Source of the DNA: Flavobacteriales bacterium
GTDB lineage: Bacteria; Bacteroidota; Bacteroidia; UBA10329
Direction: 5' to 3'
Assembly (NCBI GenBank): GCA_021741075.1
Contig: JAIOYO010000008.1
Location: forward strand, 1-64,000
Length of the DNA: 64,000 bases
Part shown: in pieces, positions 61,982 through 64,000 of the stretch
How the letters are laid out: each line of letters starts with the position of its first letter
How positions within the stretch are numbered: position 1 is the stretch's first letter
Notes under the pieces: generated by a model
The model's input: the letters and a program-made list of their open reading frames with translations, nothing else
Database searches by the model: none
Told to the model about the DNA's origin: nothing
Made by a program: the position numbers and the translations under genes

Positions 61982-64000
61982 ATGACCCATTTCCGATATT
62001 TTCTGCTTGCGCTATCCATGCTCATTTCGAGCGTTACACTCGCGCAAGAAAAAACCAAAGTAAAAGGAACGATTACTGATGCTCAAACAGGCGAGCCGTT
62101 GCCGTTTGTCAACGTGTCTTTTATGGGTAAAAATGTAGGAACAACAACCGATTTTAATGGTAAATATCAGATGGACACCAAGTGGGGTTCAGATAAAGTT
62201 CAGGCCTCGTTTATGGGCTATGATGCCATGGAAAAAGAGGTTGTTCAAGGCCAAAACAACACCATTGATTTTGCGCTGGAACCCAAGCAGATTAAGCTTG
62301 ACGAAGTAGTTGTAAAGGCAAAAGGTCGCTATAAGAACAAGGAAAATCCTGCGGTTGAACTGATTCAACGAGTAGTTGATAATCGGGATAAAAACCGAAA
62401 GGAAGGGTTCGATCACTATCAGTACGATAAGTACGAGAAAATGCAACTCGATATCAACAACATTACCGAGGAGTTCATGAACCGAAAGGCGTTCAAGAAA
62501 TTCGCTTTCATGTGGGAATATGTTGATACATCAACCGTAAACGGAAAGCCATATTTGCCACTTTATCTTACCGAAACAAAGTCGAAAGTTTTTCTGCGAA
62601 AAGACCCGAAAGCTGAAAAGGAAGTTACCTATGGATTGAAGACAGTTGGTTTTGAAGACTTTATGGATGCCGAAGGAATTGATTATTTCATGGAGAAGAT
62701 TTATCAAGACATTGACATCTACGACAATACCATCCTGTTGATGGAGAAGCAGTTCAAGAGTCCAATTTCCAATATAGCACCTGTTTCCTACAAGTATTTC
62801 ATCCTCGACACCATGGATATTAACGGGGTTGAATGCGTTCAGATGGCATTTCAGCCGCGTAATAGTGCGGATCTTGCGTTTCGAGGAGATTTGTGGGTGG
62901 CACTCGATTCATCTTACGCAGTTAAGAAGGTGGTAATGACCATCACGCGAAGCGCTAATATCAATTTTGTAAGTGCGTTGGAAATTCAGCAGGAATTCGA
63001 TTATTCCACAGAGTTGAACTGGCATTTGGTAAAAGACCAAATGACTATCGATTACAACATGCTTACCAATAGCATGGGCATGTACGGTAAGAAAACCGTC
63101 ACGTACAAGGATATTATTGTCAATCAGCCTGCACCAGATTCTATTTGGGCAAATCCCGCTCGGTTTGTTGTTCAAGAGGATGCAAAAACGCAAGGCGAAG
63201 AGTTTTGGGACGAAGCAAGACACGAAGAACTCAATAAGAACGAGCAAGGCGTGTACGAAATGACAAAGGAAATGAAGGAATTGCCTGCCTTCAAACGAGC
63301 CATGAATATTCTTTTCTTGCTTATTTCTGGGTATTATGAGGTTGGAGTTGTTGATTTTGGCCCCCTATACAATGCCGTTAGTCTTAATTCCGTTGAGCAT
63401 TGGAGGTTCAGGCTTGCCGTAAAAACGAACAAGAAATTCAGCGAAAAGTGGAAGCTTGAAACGTATTTGGCTTATGGTCTTGATGACCGAAAGGACAAAC
63501 GATTGAAAGGGGGTGGAGGCGTCACTTATCTTTTCAAACAACGGCCATATCATCAGTTAAGTGTTGAATTTCAGAGGGATATTCAAATGCCAGGTCAAGC
63601 ACTTTTGCTTGCTAGTGATGACAACATTTTCCTTTCGGCCAGACGAGGAGTAGCCAACCTAATGATATACTACGATTCTTACAGATTGAATTACTTGAAG
63701 GAATGGAATTTCGGTCTTGGAGTAGGTATAAATTTAGAACACAGAAGACGAGAAGTGGCGGGTGCGCTAACTTTTGACCCTGTCAATGAGAGCCTAGCTG
63801 ATCCAAAGCTTGTTGCCACCAACGAGGTTGGATTGACCTTGCGTTACGCACCTAACGTTAAGTATTATGAAGGTCGCTCTTCTCGCGTGCCAATGCTTAA
63901 TAAATACCCAATTTTGGATATCAGTTACAACTACTCCATTCCGGGATTTCTTGATGCCAACTACGAATATCACAAGATAGGAGTTCGCTTGTTTAAGCGT
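61982..64000 (+). CDS. DUF5686-type outer-membrane protein with an N-terminal CarboxypepD-like domain (runs off the window)
   Basis: The frame is open from the ATG at 61982 to the last base, giving the first 673 residues. A signal peptide ends near LAQE (residue 22). Then comes a carboxypeptidase-regulatory-like domain (VKGTITDAQTGEPLPFVNV), a long alpha/beta middle starting near residue 110, and beta strands suited to an outer-membrane barrel from about residue 470. This order is that of DUF5686/carboxypeptidase-like regulatory domain proteins of Bacteroidota, sometimes thought to import material, but the role is unknown. It follows tatC by 27 bp and may share its transcript. Confidence 0.82.
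   Translation, partial: MTHFRYFLLALSMLISSVTLAQEKTKVKGTITDAQTGEPLPFVNVSFMGKNVGTTTDFNGKYQMDTKWGSDKVQASFMGYDAMEKEVVQGQNNTIDFALEPKQIKLDEVVVKAKGRYKNKENPAVELIQRVVDNRDKNRKEGFDHYQYDKYEKMQLDINNITEEFMNRKAFKKFAFMWEYVDTSTVNGKPYLPLYLTETKSKVFLRKDPKAEKEVTYGLKTVGFEDFMDAEGIDYFMEKIYQDIDIYDNTILLMEKQFKSPISNIAPVSYKYFILDTMDINGVECVQMAFQPRNSADLAFRGDLWVALDSSYAVKKVVMTITRSANINFVSALEIQQEFDYSTELNWHLVKDQMTIDYNMLTNSMGMYGKKTVTYKDIIVNQPAPDSIWANPARFVVQEDAKTQGEEFWDEARHEELNKNEQGVYEMTKEMKELPAFKRAMNILFLLISGYYEVGVVDFGPLYNAVSLNSVEHWRFRLAVKTNKKFSEKWKLETYLAYGLDDRKDKRLKGGGGVTYLFKQRPYHQLSVEFQRDIQMPGQALLLASDDNIFLSARRGVANLMIYYDSYRLNYLKEWNFGLGVGINLEHRRREVAGALTFDPVNESLADPKLVATNEVGLTLRYAPNVKYYEGRSSRVPMLNKYPILDISYNYSIPGFLDANYEYHKIGVRLFKR

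Noticed and set aside
1..64000. CRISPR arrays, tRNA or rRNA genes, IS transposases and prophage genes
   Set aside because: I looked for regular spaced repeats, cloverleaf-like sequences and transposase or integrase motifs and saw none that I could support.

Overview
The window looks like a chromosome segment of a gliding-type Bacteroidota, most likely a member of the order Flavobacteriales. It carries gldB-gldC and gldE-gldD, a surface protein with a CHU_C/type IX-secretion (T9SS) C-terminal domain, lpxB (so a Gram-negative envelope), an FtsZ with a very long acidic linker, an ABC permease fused to an M1 peptidase, a 30-residue AURKAIP1/COX24-type ribosomal protein, and many Bacteroidota-type promoters (TTG-N17..23-TAnnTTTG). 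GC content is moderate. I saw no rRNA, tRNA, CRISPR array, prophage or IS transposase.

Layout. 1-5.2 kb: the end of an unrecognised gene, then an ABC ATPase plus permease/M1-peptidase pair. 5.3-10 kb: a zinc metallopeptidase, Hsp20, surE, a small membrane protein, lpxB and the PDH E1-beta gene. 10.1-13.5 kb: a bifunctional-nuclease gene, etfA-etfB and an orphan NeuD-like acyltransferase. 13.6-31.9 kb (minus strand): an AI-2E-type permease and then a division/cell-wall (dcw) cluster, read mraZ-rsmH-ftsL-ftsI-murE-mraY-murD-[murD C-domain copy]-[four-helix-bundle unit]-ftsW-murG-murC-ftsQ-ftsA-ftsZ. 32-37.7 kb: an alpha/beta hydrolase, engB, the large T9SS-type surface protein, gldC-gldB and an outer-membrane barrel. 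37.8-44.3 kb: nadE, a lipocalin-like lipoprotein, a 2-oxoacid:ferredoxin oxidoreductase (korAB), nifU and mrp. 44.3-50.9 kb: a methyltransferase gene with an in-frame TGA, a dihaem cytochrome, an unknown membrane protein, an alkyltransferase-like gene, trmB, rng, the tiny COX24-type gene, a TPR protein and HU. 50.9-64 kb: mutY-ssb-gldE-gldD, ctaA, recQ, a GT2, a TPR membrane protein, tatC and the start of a DUF5686-type outer-membrane protein.

How the parts fit. The dcw cluster supplies lipid II precursors (MurC/D/E/G, MraY), septal synthesis (FtsW, FtsI) and the divisome (FtsQ/L/A/Z). Most of its genes overlap by 1-4 bp. Three kb-scale-or-smaller anomalies interrupt it: a diverged stand-alone copy of the MurD C-terminal domain, an S23-type four-helix-bundle gene between inverted repeats, and a GC-rich repeat that now encodes the FtsW tail and the MurG N-terminus. 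A triple 10-bp GTGG repeat ahead of mraZ looks like its auto-operator, and a second, oppositely oriented pair sits nearer the divergent hydrolase gene. The two gld loci lie about 16 kb apart.

Limits: all assignments come from reading motifs and recalled family features. No database search was run, and identity figures are hand counts.
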